From Candidatus Aminicenantota bacterium (GTDB lineage: Bacteria; Acidobacteriota; Aminicenantia; Aminicenantales; Aminicenantaceae): a stretch of DNA of 6,547 nucleotides. Every line of letters starts with the position of its first letter. Within the stretch, counting starts at the first letter, position 1. The stretch lies in NCBI GenBank assembly GCA_016926925.1, contig JAFGNQ010000495.1, forward strand, positions 1 to 6,547. Reading direction: 5' to 3'. The position numbers and the translations under genes were made by a program. Below the pieces are notes generated by a model. The model had not been told where the DNA came from. It worked only from the letters and a program-made list of their open reading frames with translations, and made no database searches. Below are positions 6,378 to 6,547 of this stretch, piece by piece.

Positions 6378-6383
6378 GGCCTC

Positions 6384-6413
6384 ATTATACGTTTTATTTG
6401 TCCGGTGAGTCTA
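6384..6413 (-). promoter_or_regulatory. Candidate mfd promoter placing the start site at the ATG
   Basis: On the minus strand, TAGACT (6413-6408, four of six -35 matches) lies 18 bp before a perfect TATAAT (6389-6384). Only six bases separate the -10 from the ATG, so initiation at the usual seven bases falls on the A of the ATG (6377). This is the geometry of a leaderless mRNA and agrees with the lack of a properly spaced Shine-Dalgarno. It lies between mfd and the end of repeat copy B. Confidence 0.5.
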
Positions 6414-6418
6414 TCCGA

Positions 6419-6547
6419 CCTGAATTATTCATAAATAACGACGGCACTTTCAATCTCAAGATTTTTTTCTTCTTATTGCCGCCGTTTTTTACCCTTCGGG
6501 CGCGCCGATCTTACTACAAAGCCTTCGTTGCAGCCCACTCGCGGTAG
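6419..6547 (-). repeat. Structured dispersed repeat, copy B (partial, runs off the window)
   Basis: Read on the minus strand, this region repeats the plan of copy A. It has AACGAAG (6529-6523), the 31-nt core (6515-6485, 29 of 31 identical to 175-205), a long-range stem, and the end TGAATAATTCAGG (6431-6419). The stem pairs 6491-6477 with 6446-6432: 13 Watson-Crick pairs, one G-U (6482/6441) and one A-A mismatch (6487/6436). The loop is only 30 nt against 91 in copy A. A near-palindrome (AATCT at 6452-6456 with AGATT at 6459-6463) sits in that loop. The G-U would be C-A on the opposite strand, so the fold favours the strand in mfd's direction. The other end of the element, and a partner for TGAATAATTCAGG, should lie beyond the window. 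No coding region is supported in 6378-6547. Confidence 0.72.

Noticed and set aside
6447..6476. Possible terminator: AATCT/AGATT hairpin followed by a T-run on the plus strand
   Set aside because: The stem is AT-rich with a two-base loop, no plus-strand gene ends nearby, and it falls in the loop of repeat copy B.

Overview
The window holds four protein-coding genes and two intergenic repeat copies. It suggests a Gram-negative bacterium: two SurA/parvulin-type exported folding factors imply a periplasm and outer membrane, and base composition looks roughly balanced with slightly AT-rich gaps. I cannot name the phylum from sequence alone. The gene set and the repeat style would fit an Aminicenantes/Acidobacteria- or deltaproteobacteria-like lineage, but that is a guess from memory.

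Layout. Positions 1-351 carry no gene but contain a structured repeat (copy A, 76-333) bounded by a perfect 16-bp inverted repeat. It ends just before the Shine-Dalgarno of gene 1 (352-933, +), a membrane-anchored protein of unknown function. Gene 1 converges, across a 36-bp gap, on a minus-strand cluster. In transcription order this cluster is mfd (6377-2952), a parvulin-type lipoprotein (2923-1931) and a SurA-like periplasmic protein (1944-970). Mfd and the lipoprotein gene are 28 bp apart, and the two chaperone genes overlap by 14 bp. Upstream of mfd, a second, partial copy of the repeat (copy B, 6419 to the window edge) lies in inverted orientation relative to copy A.

How the genes work together. 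Mfd is the cytoplasmic transcription-repair coupling factor. The other two minus-strand genes encode secreted, one-parvulin-domain folding helpers likely used for outer-membrane or exported proteins. The three share an operon-like layout rather than a pathway. Candidate promoters with a perfect TATAAT precede both mfd and the lipoprotein gene. The one before mfd would start transcription at about the A of its ATG, implying a leaderless mRNA.

The most unusual signal is the repeat. The two copies share a 31-nt core (29/31 identical) and a common end, TGAATAATYCAGG. Between these is a long-range stem in identical register in both copies, with three double compensatory changes and one change to a G-U pair. 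Both copies lie directly upstream of a gene and in the same sense as that gene. This looks like a dispersed element whose RNA or single-stranded DNA fold is conserved; whether it is a mobile element, a cis-regulatory leader or both is open.
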